64,000 bases of DNA. Source: Pardosa pseudoannulata. Lineage: Eukaryota; Arthropoda; Arachnida; Araneae; Lycosidae. Where the stretch lies: contig CM063509.1 in the NCBI GenBank assembly GCA_032207245.1, forward strand, positions 1,761,755 through 1,825,754, read 5' to 3'. A program made the translations under genes and the position numbers. Below, piece after piece: positions 44,465 to 58,254 of this stretch (its first letter is position 1; every line of letters starts with the position of its first letter). Under the pieces are notes generated by a model. It saw only the letters and a program-made list of their open reading frames with translations, was not told the origin of the DNA and did not search any database.

Positions 44465-46527
44465 TAGATGAAAAAGCCAAGGAGAGAAACGAATATTTAT
44501 ATTACAGACATTTAAGTGATTGATAGTATTTCAGCTTCTGGGCACCATTATCTTCGAGTCATTTGAATTTAATTTTAAGTGAGATGCACTTCAAAAAAAA
44601 ATCGGGGTCGTAATTTATTGTAACATTTATTGTGATGTCCACGTTGTCTGTGTGAAATCTGGCAACGGAATGGACACTGAACAGCCGTTGCCATCGGGTT
44701 CCTTGAACTATGATTGTTAGGAGCAGGCTTATTCAGTTAAAACTAAATTGAAATATCTTTTATTAGCATTTTTATGCATTCTATCAAATGGTGGCTCTCG
44801 CAAGATGTCTGAGGAGAAATGTCTTTTCAGCTCTATAATATTTTAGCAAAGTTAAATGATTCACAAATACTGGAAGAATAATGTGTTTATATTATAGGAT
44901 GTCTTCCCAGATGGTTTTATTCAAACTAGAAATTGTAAACAAAGCGTATAAAAAATGTATTGTATGTCATAATCAGTAGATCCCAAAATATGTGTTTTCA
45001 CAGTCTTATTTACTAAGTAAACTAATTGAAAATTTTCTTAAACTTGTTTTGTCATACACAAACGGATGACGCTAGGGACCTTTAAATGCTCTGAATGTAG
45101 ATGCACAACTATTATGTATGAACTAGGTACTTATTGCTTGTATTTTTTTAATATTTCTTTATTTTAAACGTAGAATGCATATTTTAATTTAAGATTATTT
45201 CAATATTTTTTAGGTTTAATGAAAATATGAAATGTTTACATGGGGCCTAAATCACCGAAAGGGTTATTTGTTGATCATTTTAAGAAAACGGTAAGACATA
45301 TTGGAAAATTTTCAATTCTAACTTTTCTGCATTGATAGTTTCACTGTATTTTCTTCAAAGTTAGCTACTGATATAAAAGTGTAATATTTCTTATAGTTTA
45401 AACGTAATGAAGTAATCACTGAGGTATCGTCGTTTGATACAACAGGCGAATGTAGCTATTGTTTATTGTTGTTGATTGTGTTAAAAATAGTTTATAAACT
45501 CAGAATATTATTAATTTTCTCGTTTTTTAATGAATTTATTTTTACTAAGTGTTGAATTATTTGCTGTGTTTTGTACTTTATTTCACCAGTAAATGGTTAT
45601 TTAGATATGTGTACTATGTATTAGAATTGTTTTCTTTGCAATACAACTTTAAGTATTTTATTTTTGGAATAATGCCAATTGTTGAAAAAATTACATCAGA
45701 GTGTAAATTAGTATTTTGTTTGTGAACTCTTTAATTTTAAGTATATAGATTTTTAAATAATTTAAAAGATCTAATTATATCAATAATCTGCTTTTGAAAA
45801 TGAGGCAATTACCAATTGACAAAACTACCTAATATATCATAGCAAAGCAAATGCTAAGAATTTTAAGCTTCATGTATAAACATTGCTATGAATATCAAAC
45901 CATTATTTCAATATTCTATGCATGGAAAAATGACTAGTTTACATACAAAATAATTTGTATAAAAATGCTTGAATCAAAATTCATAGTAAAAAATCAAAAG
46001 TTCATACTTTTTTTTTGTATTCTAAATGAGAGTACCACTTTGAATAAAACATGTCTTACATATAAAATCATTCAAAGTCTAAAAATAAATTTTTTTTTAC
46101 TCTAATATGTGATGAGTAATTAACCTGAAATTTCCGCTTTCATGGTCAGGGTTTGGTTTTTGTCTTGACATGTATTTTAACTACATTTTAATTGGATTAA
46201 ATCATCATAACCCCAAATCTTATGCATGCCATTTAAAATATACAGTAAAATTGAAAGGGATTACTTTTAATTGAAGTAATTTTATTCTGCAAAATTAAAA
46301 GTAATCGATTACTTTTAATTGTGTCAGCAAGTATGAATTGTATTTTAAACAATAATAGTACATCTTGGACTACATTTAAAGTAATTAAAATAAATTCAGT
46401 TTTGTTACAAATATAATTAAACAATTGAATCATACCCTAATCAGGGAGAGAATTTAACTGTTTATTAAATCTTTTCAATTGACTTTAAAAATGGAGCAAA
46501 ATATTTTTTTATTATAAACAGTTGTCC
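44465..46527. other. intergenic, little recognised
   Basis: AT-rich sequence. Apart from the candidate exon at 45240-45290 and a slightly GC-richer patch at 44635-44705, I see no supported feature. Confidence 0.4.
45240..45290 (+). CDS. candidate first coding exon (possibly Suv4-20)
   Basis: An ATG at 45240 opens 17 codons (MGPKSPKGLFVDHFKKT) that run straight into a good donor gtaagaca at 45291 in phase 0. An in-frame TGA lies 12 bases upstream of the ATG, as expected for a 5' UTR. The phase fits splicing to 59305. Against it, a 14 kb first intron is long, a second ATG frame also crosses the segment, and I do not recognise the peptide. Confidence 0.3.
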
Positions 46528-46535
46528 ATCTACAT

Positions 46536-47031
46536 CAGGGATGGGCAAACTTTTTCGGTCGTGGGCCAAAAATCGGAAAAAAAAAAATGCCTGGCTAAGA
46601 TAAATTTCTTTTTAAATTTTAGAAACAATATACAAGTATTGTAATTTAAATATCTTAATGAGATGAACAAAATTTCAATTTCATATTTAAAAGTTCCTTA
46701 TATTGAGGTTCAAAGTGAGATGTACTGATTTTAAGAAACAAGGATAAAGACTTATTTGTCAGTTTACTTCTGAAATTATCATTTTTAAGGTTCATAGTTG
46801 AAAACACTTCTTTACATATATAAGAAGAAATAAACATAGCGCTGATCTTCTTGGTGTGAGATAATACATTTGGGATACAATATTTAAACAAAGTAGAAAA
46901 GGAGATGGATGTATAAATATGTATTTCTTTTAATTTGTCTGGTACTGACAACTTAAAATTTCATCCGAGGGTCAGATAAGTCCTTCCGGCAAGCCAGAGT
47001 TGGACTGCGAGCCTTAGTTTGCTCATCCCTG
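46536..47031 (-). mobile_element. hAT transposon fragment with transposase C-terminus
   Basis: Inverted ends cagggatgggcaaact and agtttgctcatccctg are flanked by the perfect 8-base duplication ATCTACAT (46528-46535 and 47032-47039). On the minus strand, 46951-46655 encodes 98 residues with SSYICKEVFSTMNLKNDNFR and SRLT-like and ISTSHFEPQ motifs. This is the hAT C-terminal dimerisation region. The catalytic part is deleted. Confidence 0.92.
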
Positions 47032-47651
47032 ATCTACATAAACTGTTTCTAAATCGATAGTCATTCAATAACAACTTTGAACATTTAGGAAGTTTTGAAT
47101 GCTTGAAAAAGTACATTCAATGAAAGCTGAACAAAAAAGAAATCATTGACAAACTCAGAAGAATGAATCTTATTTTTAAATCCTTTCCAACACGATAACT
47201 CAAATTTGTAAAATCGCAGAAATGTGAAATGAATTTGAAATGACATTTTCATGCCAATCCAAATATGAAATCATACATGAATAGAAAGATTTTATATCAA
47301 GCATGATTCCAGAGTATATATTGATTGTCCTGACATACTGGTTTTCTTTAGTTAATGAGTTGTCTTAATTGAACAATACAATAGTGAATTTGTTTGTAGT
47401 ATTCTGAAAAGATGTTATGTAATAAACGATAACTAATGTATGATAATGAATGTACCTAATTTCATTGCAAATAGCAGATAGCACATATTTTGACGTGACA
47501 GATCCCTAGTGTAAAACCTGCATATTATAATATCCCATTGGAAATCAGGTTATTTTAGTTTGAAAGGGACTGTTATAGATTATCTTGGACAGTTTTATCT
47601 GTTCTGTCAAAAATGTGTGATCTGCTATTGGTATAGCTGTTAACTGTTATA

Positions 47652-48223
47652 TGATCCACTCAGAAGCCAATGCGGTTAAGTCCATTTTTTGATATTTTCT
47701 GATTTTTGGAAATTTTGATGAAATAAATAATAATCTTAGTTATTAAAGGATTTACTCGTTGGTTGCTTTTTTCTAGGTCCTTTTTTTAATAGCTTCTGAA
47801 TATATTGTATAACAATTTCAGAAGCCATTGGGAATAAGTCCACCTTTTATCAATATTTTTTTACATAAACTTTGAAATAAAAATTAAATTCTTCTTCCGA
47901 TATTTGACATAAACATAAAACTTATGACAATAAATGTTATTTTATTATTTTTACATAAATTTCTTATCTTTTTCAGCTGCCAAAAGGTATAAGTACTAAA
48001 ATTTTTAAGATGCTGTCCTTATTTCAATAAATACTTACGTTTTTATTTACACATCCTGTACATATCTTGTTTTTTTGCAGAGTTTACACCTCGAAAAAAG
48101 ACTTTATACACTTTTCTAATTAAATTAATAAACCAAGAATTTTAAAAACTAATGTATCAAAAAACATTAATTTTCTCAATTTTTGTGTTTTGGACTTAAT
48201 TGCATTGGCTTCTGAGTGGCTCA
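47652..48223. mobile_element. TA-flanked MITE with 33-bp inverted ends
   Basis: The left end tgatccactcagaagccaat (33 bases in all) and the complement of 48191-48223 agree at 30 of 33 positions. TA lies on both sides, pointing to a Tc1/mariner-type origin. A third, partial copy of the end (cagaagccattggg, then aataagtccac) lies at 47818-47850. Confidence 0.85.
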
Positions 48224-48759
48224 TATATTAGTTATTGTTAATTACTTAACTATTCATTTCTCAGAGTACTAATTTTCTAAATTAATATTTAATTACTAAT
48301 GAACTACAATTGACAAACAAGTGTGTGAGGGCCAGTATTTTTATCATCTAAATTACGAGGTCCCAGCAGGGATATTGTTACTTGCATCCGTAGCATACCT
48401 TAAAGTGTTCCATGGGTAGGGCTAAATAGGCAGCCTTATATTGGCATAAAGGCATAGAGTGCCTGTATTGCCAGATACGTTAGAAAAAATATTTTTATCT
48501 TCTAGAAACATGCTTGACTTTATAAAATTTTTTAGCTTTCATGTTCATGTATAATTTTAATGCATGAAAATGTCCTATTTATAATAAAAATATTTCATTC
48601 ACTATCTGATTTTAGTAAAGTTGAGTAATCCTGTAATAGGTACTGCTCATTAGGAAGGATTTAATTCACACTTTGGTAATCTTCTTGTGTACTTTTTTGT
48701 CCAAATGTTGGAAATATACATTGAAAAGTCTAACAAAGTATTGAATGAATGCTTGAAAT

Positions 48760-49080
48760 TTCTAATGCATCATTTTCACCCTGACTCCACTTTGTTTTTC
48801 ACGATGTCCATTTAATGCCTACATTAGGAATACTACTCTAGTGTTTGTTGAATCCAAAGTGATCTTCCATTTCTTTCTAGGTCTTCCTTGCCAATTCTTT
48901 TTTCCTTTATAGAAATGAAGATGTCTTTTTCTCCAAACAGTTCACCTTCTTTCTTGAGTTCAAAAGAATTTTTCTCCTCTTAAATAACTGGGTCCGATTA
49001 TAGTTTAGTATGCTTTTGTAAGATTCGTTTTACTTTAGATCAAAATAATTTCTTGAAGGATCTCTAACTCAGTAGACATG
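48760..49080 (-). pseudogene. possible non-LTR reverse transcriptase C-terminal remnant
   Basis: On the minus strand near 48880, QGRPRKKWKI resembles the GRPRKRW motif at the end of many non-LTR reverse transcriptases. The surrounding frames are broken. Confidence 0.3.
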
Positions 49081-50327
49081 ATGGCAGTATCAACTATAAC
49101 CCTTCAATGCCCTATGTTTCCTTTTGAAGCAACATACTCAATTTAGCTTGAAAATACACTATTTTGCTCTGTGATTAAATAAAAATTATTACATGAAAAA
49201 GTAATGTATGTAGCCCATGTTTATGACTTTTTTTTGGATATTTAGGTGTAAAATGTGTTGCAACCCGATTTTTGTTTGTCAATTAGATACAATAGGCATA
49301 AAGTTCCATTAAAATATCCGTCTACACATTAAAAACATCATTTTTTGCCAAAAATCATAATTTTTTAAAAATTTCTCTGTTGTAAAATTTCAACTTTTAG
49401 TCTTCTAAATCTGTTTTTATTTTGTCTCTACGGCATTTTAAGGAAAAGTTACAGTTGTTTAAACATCAGTGACAGCTGTTCAAACGAAATGGAAGTAGCA
49501 ACTTCGCAACCGGAAGTTGTGAATTTAAAGCCTTTTAAAGAGCATTTTTTGAACAAAACGTTTTAAATTTTCATGAAGATTAGTTTAAACATTTTCTAGT
49601 ATTTTTAATAATTAGCAATTTGGCAATTAGAAAGCTTTGAAACAAGAAAGTGTGGGGAACTTTATACATGCATTTTAATTTTTGAATAGTTAAATCTGCT
49701 TTCATAAACCTCAAATGTGTTTTTCTCGGAATGGTATTTTTAATAAAATGTTTAAACTTAAAATGTGATTTCTCAAAAAGTTCTTAAAATATTTTGTTGA
49801 AAATGATTATGAATGCTATTGATAGTATTTACTAGTGAATGATATAAAAGCTTTAAATTTGGATAATTTTTAATGATGTCACACTCATAGTTAGATATAA
49901 AGGTAATGAAAATTTGTTAAAAATTCAATGCGTATGATTTTGAAGTACCTAAATTTTTTACCAAATGTAAATGAAGTAAAGATTTTAGGTGATTCGCTAG
50001 TCCAGTGGTATTAGAAATGTGTTACATCAGAAAATATTGAAATAATTTATTAAAAAATTAGACCTTTTAAAAAACACTATTTTTTTACTAAATTTTCTTT
50101 ATGTATTAGAAATTTTATAAAAACTTCTCCAGGAATAAATTTTTTAAGTGCAATTTTCTATGATAATATAAAAAATAAATCTAAAAATGTAAAAACATGA
50201 ACGAGTTTCTACGTTTATAGATAAAAGTTCTCTGAATGTAGATGGATACCTTAAGCTTAGAGAAGAATAAGCAGTGTTGGTTCTATTTTCTTCCACATTC
50301 AATAGGAGTAATTTATTATTGTAGTAG

Positions 50328-50363
<36 letters not shown>

Positions 50364-50950
50364 GTATGCAGTCAGGTTTATGACTTCCTCAAAGATTGTG
50401 ATAAAGGCTTTTACGTAGTTTATAATTCTAGTTTATTTTTCAAAATGTATGTACAGTCCAATTTAGGACATTCTCAAAGGTTGGGATGAAGACTTTTGTG
50501 GTTAATTTGTATTCATATTGTTGAGTATAAAGTAAACAATTTATTTTCTATTCCACATTGATTTTCAACCCAAGTATTTAAACTCTTTTAAATTTTAGTT
50601 CAATATCTGTTGCTTTTGCCTGTGTCTCTCTGTTTATATTTATTTCCAGATCTAAAACATTGGCCTCTTACATCAGGGCATTTTTACTTCAGAATTTACT
50701 TAGTAACTTTTCATTTCAGAGAGCACATGTTGCAATATTCTATAACCAGGCCCCACAGAGCTCCTACGTTTTGGCAAAAATGTTTTATATGTAAGAGTAA
50801 TTAAGAGTGCTTAAAAAATTCTAATCAAGTTTTTTTTCTTCCATTTGTTATTTCAGAAAGAAATTATGAATACTTCTTAAAATTCATTTATGCATATTAT
50901 TATTTGCAGATTATTGCCATGATTATTTAAACTAGTTTTTCAGGTCTTTG
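49081..50950. other. intergenic, nothing recognised
   Basis: AT-rich. A poly(T) tract lies at 50331-50359. A segment at about 50366-50440 (gtcaggtttatgacttcctc) recurs in altered form about 80 bases on. No exon-like reading with splice signals was found. Confidence 0.4.
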
Positions 50951-50955
50951 AGATA

Positions 50956-51036
50956 CAGTGAAACCCTCTTTAGTTTTCCAAGGGTCTAACTGTTTAAAAC
51001 TTCTTAAACGGGAAATCAGGCAATAAGCAGTATGTA

Positions 51037-51077
<41 letters not shown>

Positions 51078-51719
51078 ATATATAAATATAAATATATATA
51101 TGGTAAAACCCACTTAAGAAGTTTTCTAAGGGAATAGAAAGAGAAAACTTCTTAAACGAAATTAATTTTTTTAAAAAACAAAATAATCACATAGATAATG
51201 AGGAGAGATTTTTTTTTTCTTTATAAAATAATATACAAACAGTAGGTTTGGTTTTTCTCAAAAATTTACATTTTTTGCATATTTAAAAATCAGCCAATAA
51301 AGGAAAACAACATAATTACCTTAGAATATCTTTAATTCAGCTAAGAAATTTTGCTTTAAAAACTGCTAGAATCGATTTTACAGAAAAAAAATCTGTTATA
51401 GTTTTTTTTCTTTTTATCGGAAATTTGTATTTGATAACAGTCCAGCTGTCTTTTTTTAAAAACTTCTTCAGGCACATTTTAAATAAAAATGACAACAATC
51501 GTTTTCAGCCATAAACATGGACCTTACAGAGAGAGAGGAGAAAAAACAGTCATCGAAAGGCAGCTATAAACGCATTCTGTAAGGAAACTTTTTAAGCAGG
51601 AAAGAGTTTGGAACGAAATTTTATAAATGGGTTATTTTAACATTGTATGAATAGGGGGAAAAATGGGTAATGAAAATATAAACTTCTTAAACAAGAACTT
51701 CTTAAACAGATTTTTACTG
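50956..51719. mobile_element. pogo-like MITE, compound
   Basis: Ends cagtgaaaccctctttag and aaacagatttttactg are next to TA. Repeated cttcttaaac/gtttaagaag motifs occur near 50995, 51115, 51150, 51685 and 51705. A second left-end-like start (ggtaaaacccacttaagaag) at about 51101 suggests two related copies fused. Confidence 0.6.
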
Positions 51720-51999
51720 TATATGCAAAAATTTTTTTCATGTTACTTTAAAATATTATATTTAATTATTGAATGTTTGAACACTTTGTTTCAGGTGATT
51801 GAACTGTTTGCTGTTCTTTTCGGCTGAGGTTTGGTTCTTAAGGTAATTTCATTTCTTATTATTTTAAATGTATAATTTGCCTATCATTTCGTATATGAGA
51901 TCTGTGTTTAAAAGTATCCATCCTCTAGATTAGTCAACTGTGAAAATTAAGAAATATGACAATTATAGGGAAATTTTGAAAATATTAGGGAATTATCAG

Positions 52000-54285
52000 A
52001 GAAAATGTGAAAAATGGTATTTTATGTAATAAGAGAAAAAGAGGATCTTCCAAAAATGATGCAAGTGGAGCTCAAAAGAAAAAAAATATTAAAAAGCTAT
52101 TTAAACAAATTTGTCAATATTGAAAGAAACTAACAAGGAAATGAATGCTATCCTGAATAAATTGGATCTTTAAAATAATAAGGAAAAAATGCTGATATTT
52201 TAAGCTGCATTATTTAAATAGAAATATAATATAAAAAAAGCAAAGTTTGTAGAGTCTGTCATCCAAATGGATAAATCCTTTTTTTGTCAAGCTGAACACC
52301 CCAAAGACAAAAAAAGAAAAAATCATTTTTTAATGCATTAGGATTTTATTTTTGGTATTTAAAATCTATAACTTTATTTAAATATAAATTTATATCTTAA
52401 AAGTAGTTCTATAAAAGAATTATGTATTTAATACTGCAAATGGATGAGGGAAGAAGTTGGAGAATTTCCTTCTGAATATAGGATGTGTGATTGGGTAGTA
52501 CTTGATGTTGATTTACTCAGACAGATATCTGTATATCACATAAATTTCCTCATTTAGCGCATGTAGCTTAAGAAATCAATGTTGCCAACTTTCAAAGACA
52601 AAATTATGGATTGTAGATCCTAAATTTATGGTATTGATTGAAAAATTATCAAACAATTTTGTAACAATTTAAAGTAGTCTCAATAGATAAGACTTGTACA
52701 AAATATTTTTCTCCATTTCTTCCATCAAAACCCCTAATATAGTTAGATAAAAAAAATTCAAATTTTTGCTGAAGTACCTTATTTCCAAACTGTATATTTT
52801 CAGAAAAACACCTTTTTACAAAAAATATGTAAATACTTTTATATGAATTACTAAACATTTTTCTAACATATCATATTTTGCTTTAAATGAAACACAATTT
52901 CACACACTAATCAATACAATGAGTAATGAAAACACATAGAAACAGCAAAATCTTACTCATTTAAAATTTTAGTTTAATTTGCATAATTTAAGTTATTATG
53001 GCTTTTAGGATAATTTACTAAAATTCCAGTCAGTAAACTAGAAATATTTAAATGAAATAATATATGTAGTTTTTTAGAAAAATTATTGCAATAGTAATTA
53101 AAACTCTTGTAGAATTAGTTTTTTTCGGGTTACAGTTACATTACTTTTCTTTTAATTCTAGTATCTACTATTTTATTGTACAAATTAAGAAATTATCATA
53201 CAATTTTTCAAAATTATGTAACACTTTTAAGATATTTTTTATTGTACAGAATCTTAAGTGAGATACTACTGAAGAACCAGGTGCCCCTCCTATTTTTTGC
53301 GGTATTAAATGGAACCAACCCTTTTGCGAAGAAACAGAAAGGCTGTGTTTTTAGCGGCAGCAGATTTTTGACAGAAATAACGTGGCCATACTTATAGTAC
53401 GCTATGGAAAAAAAAAATAATAGTGCAATTAATGCCAACAAAAGGGGGAAATTAAGAGTTAAGTTATACTTGAATTCTTATAAATATTGTTTATCCATAT
53501 ATTGTTTGTGAATATTTAATGTAATTAAGGGAAGTTAATTTTGAAACATTAAGATATTTTTTTTTTTTTTTTAGATTTGTAAAATAATCTCTGATTTTTA
53601 GAACTAAACAATTAAAATATTTTATTTTATATGATATGAAACCAATATTAAATAAATAAATAAATAATACTAAAAAACTATCGTACTAATATAGTTCAAA
53701 TTTTCAAAGATCATTAAATGTTAGTACTTTTTGAATTTAAAGATTCATTTGGAATTTATAGTATTGAACTTTTTTTTTTACCAAGGGGGGCCCCCCGTAA
53801 ATGTTGTAACAATTAATTTATTAAGCTTATTTGCAATTTCATATTAATTTCTATTGTATCAATAAGCAAAATAAACTGAAACACATTAACTATAGAAAAC
53901 AATACTGAATTCAGCCCCAGTTATAAAAATAAAACACCAAACCATCCAATTCGTGCAAGAACGTGAAATATCACTTTAAAATAAAATACATCACCATTAT
54001 AAAATAATTTAAATTTCAAAGTAAATTAATTACTCAATAAACATAGCCCATTACAAAATAGTAATTCAATTTTATTTATAATTAATCCATCCAAATCATA
54101 AAAATAATTAGACCTAATGGATGAGAATGTACTGTAAACCAGCAAGAAATATTATCCTAACAGAAATGATAGAATATGAGTTTTAAATTTTTGGTGAAAT
54201 CACCGCTGGCCACCCAACCAATGAATTTAATTTCGCAATTTTATAACCCAGTGAGAATTAGGCACATTTCATATGTTATAAAGGG
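52000..54285. other. intergenic, nothing recognised
   Basis: AT-rich. 52020-52460 resembles 31330-31910 in the crn intron. A poly(G/C) stretch is at about 53786-53797. No gene is supported. Confidence 0.35.
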
Positions 54286-54586
54286 TTGCATAAAGAGAGC
54301 CTGCTCTGGAATGAACAAAAATTTAAAAATGAGAGGGCAAAAAGAGTAGTGAATAGTACCGGTTGCCATACTTGGCACTTTATTGTCCATTTGGCAGGGG
54401 GCACCCACATGTTCAGCCAAGCCTCTAAGTTATCAAACATATATGATAATTATTGTATGTTTGGCAGCACTATAAGGAATGCTTATAGAAATGGCACAGG
54501 ACTTTGTCATCATAAATTTATTTTATCCGATGATGCCTAGATGGAGATTTTCCAACTGAGTTCTTTTTTTCCATTCTGTAAGTGCT

Positions 54587-54589
<3 letters not shown>

Positions 54590-54649
<60 letters not shown>
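54590..54649. repeat. (TA)n microsatellite
   Basis: About 30 TA units. The 84-residue reading just before it (54286-54540) is unrecognised and lacks splice or family support. Confidence 0.95.
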
Positions 54650-54651
<2 letters not shown>

Positions 54652-56729
54652 ATGGTCAGTTGCAAAAACCAAGGAAGTTTTTCTTTAATAAAATACATAT
54701 CCTCTTTCAAAAATCTAAACAATAGAGTTAAGACAAACAGCTATAAAGCAGTAATACAGAAAGAAAGTTAATTTTTTATCAAGTAAAAAAAATAATGTGT
54801 GTTAAGATAAGTTTAAGGTTTAAAAGCATTCTACAAAACATTTCATTCAATATGTCAGTTTCGTTTGCTTCAATCATTTTGCTTTTATGTGATATATTGT
54901 AGGCTATCCAATGCCAAATACTGACATTGTTCTGTAAAGTTTCACCTGATTGAGCTTTATGAGAATGTTTGATACCCTAAAATACTTTAAAATGAAATAC
55001 AATAGAATTTTAAAATTAGAAATGACAGCATTAATTAATAAAAAAAGAGGAAAGTGTAAGAATAAGGGGCCGACGAGAACAGATAAATCTTGTGCCTTAT
55101 GTTTGTTGCATCAGAGGCTCATTTCACTTAACTTGATAGGGTTCAAAACATTACTCTCACTTAATGGGGTAAGTTATCAGGGCTGTAACTAAGGTGTGGC
55201 AAAGGTGGCATCTGCCACGTGTGCATCAGTCTTAAGGGTGCCACACCGTGAAGAAAATGGGGTCCGAAAGAGAACAATTTGCCCCGAGTAAAAATAAGGA
55301 AAAGTTGAAAAATAGTTTTTTTTATTATAAAATCCAATGTGTTAATAAATGATTTTTAAAAATGAATTTTCTTATTTTTAAAATGCTTCTAGAGACTAAA
55401 CTTATATATTTTCTTAAAAAAATTTACGAAACACTCCTAATATGCCTTAATACAAATCCGGGTATTCATTTTAAATTTTAAAGTTATTAAAAGTAAATTT
55501 AAATTTAGAAATTCACACATTTTCTCTGACAATTCAACGTTCAAGTAAGAACTTTTCCTCTGAAAAATACTATTCAGTTTTATTAGCAAAATAATACCTA
55601 CAAAGAGTTTTAAAATATTTTTAAGTATTAATAAAGGGGAAAATAGAAGAAAAATTAAAAATGAATGTACTAGGAACATTTTAAGAATTAACAAAATATT
55701 TTGCAAATTTATTCAGAATATATGATAGAAAAAAAATCCTGTTTACATATTTTCTCTCTAAATAAGGTGGTGCAGACCCATTTTTTTTTGCCATGGGCAC
55801 TAAAGGAGCAAGTTATATTCATATGTGACTTTCTCCAAGGAGTTTTTTGAGATTAGGATGTCACTTAACATCTCAGTTTAGCTATTATATTTGGGTTCCA
55901 TCTTTTACCTTTTCTATTACATTTATGTTTTGGAGCAGAAATTAATAATTGCCTAATATTGTGATATTTTAAAAATTTCTTTAGTTTGGAAAAAATGAAT
56001 GCAACATTTAAAACTTGTTTTGTAATTGAATTGGAAAAATTTGTTTAGGTTCCAAATGTGACACTTTTATGATGAAAAGCCCAAACCTATCTGGTGGCAT
56101 GGTCCAGTGCACTATAGACTGCATGTACTTTAGCATGACAATGAATTCTCACAGTCTTCATTGATAACTTTTTAAATGGTATTCTAGATACAGAAACAGC
56201 TTCTAACAGCCCGAATCTTTTCTGATTTGACCTTTTATTTATATGACAAGTCCTTAAAGAGTTTGTCTTCTTTTTATTAATGAATGTTTTAATTCCAAAC
56301 TTGACATGTTACTTTTATTATGTATCTTTCGGGGTTTCAAATAGAATTGCGATAACTAAGAATGGATATGACTGGATTTATTTTCTTTCTTCTCAATGGC
56401 GATCCAAAATAAAAATAACCTGAATTAACCCTTTTTTCCCCCAAATGGATTGATGAGTTTGAAATCAGTGAAACTAGGGAACATCATGAGTTATCTCGGC
56501 AGAGAAATCTTCTTACAGGAGTTACCAGTTCTTTCATTAACACCTGCTGCTGTTTTGCTAGCTGACATGCCAACTACTTCAGAGTTGCTCCAGATGAAAT
56601 GAGAGAATTGGATGATTGTGGAAACCCCTCCAATTTCTCTGGAAATCACAAAAATTTTGAACAACTAAAAGATCACAATTAAGTAATCCAATCCAATCCA
56701 AAGTCTAGCAAAAAATAATTTGGAATATA

Positions 56730-56935
56730 TTACACTCTCCACACAGTAATGCTATATGTGAAATAGTTTTCAGTACTGTGTGGAAAAACCAAATGGAATT
56801 TTAAGTCAAATCTGATTAGACAAACCGTAGAATCCCTGATGATAGAAATATGTCAATATTTTAATCAGGGTCAACAAGAAAAGCCTTTTTGAAAAAGAAG
56901 TTGTCAAAGGTAAAAAAGTTACTTATACATTATTA
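56730..56935 (+). pseudogene. possible hAT-type transposase C-terminal remnant
   Basis: Frameshifted readings NAICEIVFSTVWKNQ and ESLMMIEICQYFNQG resemble the hAT dimerisation region (pattern SNAxCERxFSxVxKN). Terminal repeats were not found. Confidence 0.4.
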
Positions 56936-57049
56936 AATTCATAAATTTTAATTTACCCTTTATAGTTTACTACGTTGTGTTTATTTAAACTTAATTTGCT
57001 GGATTTAATTTAGAAACCAATAAAATATGTAATTATATTTACGGTTTCC

Positions 57050-57830
57050 GCTCACCTGGAAAGTCATGGAAAATCATGGATTTAGACAATGGATTAATTT
57101 TGTCATGGAAAGTCTTGATTTTTCAAGTAAAATAAGTAAAAGTCATGGAAAGTCATGGATCCGCTAAACTATCGATTAAAAAAAATGCATTGAATTGTTT
57201 AATTCTATTTTTACTTCTCATTTAGCTGAAGTTACTGAGTTTGGTATTTATGTATTATCCTATTGACCCTATTGCCAAGTAAACTTTGTTCACCAAGGAA
57301 ACTCAAAGCAGAAAGCTTAATGGGTAGGGGGGTAAATGCATATTATTCTGGCTTTTTCTTAAATTGTAGATTAAAATTTTATTAATATAATAATAGTTAT
57401 TTTTTAATAAAAATTATTTAAGATTTTTGCACAAAATATAAGTTTATCTCTAGGGATATTGTATATGAAGATTATAGGGTTATATTTGGTTATTATTCAT
57501 GGTCACCTGGATAATACCAAAGTACCCCGAAATCAAATTGGAAACATTTTGATTGAAAAATGGCTATATGAGTAAACTTAGGTATGTAGATACAACAATT
57601 TATTTTTATGTATGTGAGTTTATTGACACTTATAAAGTAAGTTTATAGTTTTTTATGATAAAATTCCTGTAATTTTTCTAAATGCATATATTTTATTTGT
57701 ATATACATCAGAAGTTTTATACTTTAACGAAAGCTTTTTAAAGTCATGGAAAATAATCTGCTAAATCAGAGAAAGTCATGAAAAGTTATGGATTTGAAAA
57801 TTTTTATTTCAGCAGATACCCTGTATATTT
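57050..57830 (+). mobile_element. dispersed repeat B, copy 2 (longer)
   Basis: It matches 18703-19253 with an extra interior segment (about 57220-57450). Ends ggtttccgctcacctgg and cagcagataccctg are weakly inverted, with agtcatgg motifs inside both, as in hAT-like repeats. Confidence 0.7.
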
Positions 57831-58254
57831 AATTTTTTTTTAATTATATATGCAAATTGCATATGTGTGTACTTTGTGGGTAGCATGTTAAATTTAAAAA
57901 TAATGTTGCTCTTTACAGAGGTGCTTGAACTTTGGCATGTCTGTAGTACTTGTGAGAACTACCGATCCCATTTGCAGCTATCTGTTTAACAGAAAATATA
58001 ATCTAGAACATAATAACTTACTATATATTTCAGAATATAAGGCTATTTGTATTAGGCGAAATATAAAAACAATATCTAGAATGTTCAAATATGTCACCGA
58101 GAAGTGGAAAATGTTGCTAAGCAGTAAATGGGGAAAATATTTTACAATCAAATGAGCTTCGAAGTAAAATGCTTCTCAAACCTTTTTTGCCATGGCACCA
58201 TTTTAAGTACTTTGTAGATAGAGGATTGGTTTCACCTGGAGACAAATACGAGTC

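Noticed and set aside
54286..54540. An 84-residue ORF
   Set aside because: No recognisable family and no splice support; probably chance or an old repeat.
57925..58155. A 76-residue ORF after a possible acceptor at 57919
   Set aside because: It does not match Suv4-20 or any family I know, and no donor fits the reading frame.
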